DNA of 64,000 bases from the NCBI RefSeq assembly GCF_040115645.1, contig NW_027096075.1:124001-188000 (forward strand). The letters are read 5' to 3'. Both the position numbers and the translations under genes were made by a program. Positions 62,088 to 64,000 of this stretch are shown here, in pieces. The notes below the pieces were generated by a model that was not told the origin of the DNA, made no database searches, and saw only the letters and a program-made list of their open reading frames with translations. Each line of letters starts with the position of its first letter. Within the stretch, counting starts at the first letter, position 1. This stretch comes from Euwallacea fornicatus. Taxonomy: Eukaryota > Arthropoda > Insecta > Coleoptera > Curculionidae.

Positions 62088-64000
62088 ACGAGCTCTTTAA
62101 CAAGACTAAGAAGGCATCATTGTATCTTGGTGAATTTTTGTAGAAAACTAGTAATTTATGTGCTCAAACACACATCTTTCGTGACTTTTCAAGATTTGAA
62201 CCTCCGTAAGTTCGGCAAATGTGCTTCAAATTGCTTAAAAAATTGATCATAGAATAATCTCGTTTAGCTCTTCATCATGACTCATAAGGCTTCATTATAT
62301 CTCGGTGAGTTTTCTAGAAAACGAGTAATTTATGTGCTCAAACACACATCTTTCGTGACTTTTCAAGCTTTGAACCTCCGTAACTTCGGCAAATGTGCTT
62401 CAAATTGCTTAAAAAATTGATCATAGAATCATCTCGTTTAGCTCTTCATCATGACTCATAAGGCTTCATTGTATCTTGGTGAGTTTTCTAGAAAACGAGT
62501 AATTTATGAGCTCAAACATACTTCTTTCGTGACTTTTCAAGATTTGAACCTCCGTAAGTTCGGCAAATGTGCTTCAAATTGCTTAAAAAATTGATAATAG
62601 AATAATCTCGTTTAGCTCTTCATCATGACTCATAAGGCTTCATTGTATCTTGGTGAGTTTTCTAGAAAACGAGTAATTTATGTGCTCAAACACACATCTT
62701 TCGTGACTTTTCAAGTTTTGAACCTCCGTAACTTCGGCAAATGAGCTGCAACTACCTTCAAAATTTGACCACAGAATCATCTCAACGAGCTCTTTAACAT
62801 GACAAATAAGGCTTCATTGTATCTTGGTGAGTTTTCTAGAAAACGAGTAATTTATGTGCTCAAGCACACATCTTTCGTGACTTTTCAAGATTTGAACCTC
62901 CGTAACTTCGGCAAATTAGCTCCAACTACCTTCAAAATTTGACCACAGAATCACCTCGACGAGTAATTTAACACGACTAATAAGGCTTCATTGTATCTTG
63001 GTGAGTTTTCTAGAAAACGAGTAATTTATGTGCTCAAACACACATCTTTCGTGACTTTTCAAGATTTGAACCTCCGTAACTTCGGCAAATGTGCTTCAAA
63101 TTGCTTAAAAAATTGATCATAGAATCACCTCGTTGAGCTCTTCATCATGACTCATAAGGCTTCATTATATCTTGGTGAGTTTTCTAGAAAACGAGTAATT
63201 TATGTGCTCAAACACACATCTTTCGTGACCTTTCAAGATTTGAACCTCCGTAACTTCGGCAAATGAGCTTCAAATACCTTCAAAATTTGACCACAGAATC
63301 ACCTCGACGAGCTCGTGAATATGACAAATAAGGCTTCAATGTATCTTGGTGAGTTTTCCAGAAAACGAGTGATTTATGTGCACAAACACACTTCTTTCGT
63401 GACTTTTCAAGATTTGAACCTCCGTAACTTCGGCAAATGTGCTTCAAATTGCTTAAAAAATTGATCATAGAATCACCTCGTTGAGCTCTTCATCATGACT
63501 CATAAGGCTTCATTATATCTTGGTGAGTTTTCTAGAAAACGAGTAATTTATGTGCTCAAACACACATCTTTCGTGACTTTTCAAGCTTTGAACCTCCGTA
63601 ACTTCGGCAAATGTGCTTCAAATTGCTTAAAAAATTGATCATAGAATCATCTCGTTTAGCTCTTCATCATGACTCATAAGGCTTCATTATATCTTGGTGA
63701 GTTTTCTAGAAAACGAGTAATTTATGTGCTCAAACATACTTCTTTCGTGACTTTTCAAGCTTTCAACCTCCGTAACTTCGGCAAATTAGCTCCAACTACC
63801 TTCAAAATTTGACCACAGAATCACCTCGACGAGTAATTTAACACGACTAATTAGGCTTCATTGTATCTTGGTGAGTTTTCCAGAAAACGAGTAATTTATG
63901 TGCACAAACACACTTCTTTCGTGACTTTTCAAGTTTTGAACCACCGTAACTTCGGCAAATGAGCTCCAACTACCTTCAAAATTTGACCACAGAATCACCT
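62088..64000. repeat. Copied block VI, copy 2 (truncated by the window end)
   Basis: This is the partner of 55823-57735, with its own copy of the one-base insertion variant at about 62126-62150. It is collinear to the last base of the window, ending inside a type F unit at agaatcacct. Confidence 0.87.

Larger units (their letters stand above)
1..64000. repeat. 174-bp tandem satellite DNA array (about 368 monomers, whole window)
   Basis: Every stretch read is a version of the same 174-bp unit, repeated head to tail in one orientation with no interruption. Landmarks such as cttggtgagttttc, cgtgacttttcaag and gtaacttcggcaaa recur every 174 bp from the first base to the last. Hand counting of the first monomer gives 63 G+C of 174, about 36%. 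Neighbouring monomers differ by blocks of linked substitutions, while units many kilobases apart can be identical, which is the mark of a higher-order repeat array. Nucleosome-sized satellites of this kind usually form centromeres or pericentromeric heterochromatin, where they are packaged by CENP-A or H3K9-methylated nucleosomes; that role is inferred from family behaviour only. The array extends beyond both window ends. I see no gene, RNA gene or mobile element in it. Host unknown; a plant is plausible. Confidence 0.97.

Noticed and set aside
1..64000. CRISPR array
   Set aside because: Regular direct repeats are present, but there are no unique spacers: the entire 174-bp period is repeated, the unit is far too long, and no cas gene is present.
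1..64000. Primate alpha satellite
   Set aside because: The monomer is 174 bp rather than 171 bp and lacks the known alpha-satellite motifs; the similar length is a general property of nucleosome-sized satellites.
1..64000. Transposon or retrotransposon insertions (common in plant centromeres)
   Set aside because: Every line reads as satellite; no long terminal repeats, target-site duplications, coding domains or interruptions of the 174-bp period were found.

Overview
The whole 64 kb window is one uninterrupted tandem array of an AT-rich satellite DNA. I count about 368 head-to-tail monomers of 174 bp, all in the same orientation. I found no protein-coding gene, RNA gene, transposon, CRISPR array or other unique sequence on either strand. 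This organisation is typical of centromeric or pericentromeric heterochromatin in a eukaryote. A 174-bp, roughly 36% GC monomer falls in the nucleosome-sized class used by many plant and some animal centromeres. I do not recognise the sequence as a named family. A plant is my best guess, but that is weak inference. It does not resemble primate alpha satellite or the Arabidopsis/Brassica centromere repeats as I know them.

Monomer structure: each unit carries a 14-bp perfect palindrome with an XbaI core (or a broken version of it) near its start. This is followed by a conserved middle block (cgtgacttttcaag, then gtaacttcggcaaa) and a variable tail. The tail takes a few discrete forms: gagctcttcatcatgactc, gagctcgtgaatatgac, gagctctttaacatgac, gagtaatttaacacgac and gagctctttaacacgactaag. 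Combinations of linked variants define a small set of monomer types, called A to G here, and their order forms higher-order patterns.

Layout: 1-10.9 kb is a mosaic built around an A-B-C trimer, with internal copies at 1-669/2088-2756, 3389-6476/8088-11523 and a 1392-bp step at about 5.5-8.2 kb. From 10,873 to 36,814 lies a tandem duplication of a block of more than 12 kb (10,873-24,286 and 24,793-36,814). The copies look near-identical except that copy 2 lacks exactly eight monomers. From 36,182 to 42,735 there is a 20-monomer (3480 bp) tandem duplication. From 42.4 to 47 kb there are further copies of parts of the upstream blocks, joined in a new order. From 47 to 54.6 kb a 32-monomer (5568 bp) offset repeat brackets a block rich in a distinct monomer type (about 49.0-51.3 kb). 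From 54.8 to 64 kb there is a 9-monomer (1566 bp) tandem duplication and a 6265-bp offset repeat that runs off the window end.

The array therefore looks like the product of repeated, recent unequal exchange or amplification at many scales (3, 4, 8, 9, 20, 32 and about 80 monomers). Monomer length is almost perfectly constant: only four single-base register shifts were detected in 64 kb. The nested structure lets several events be put in relative order. Nothing here amounts to a new gene system. The points of interest are the satellite family itself, its multi-scale duplication history, and a few sequence-level oddities.
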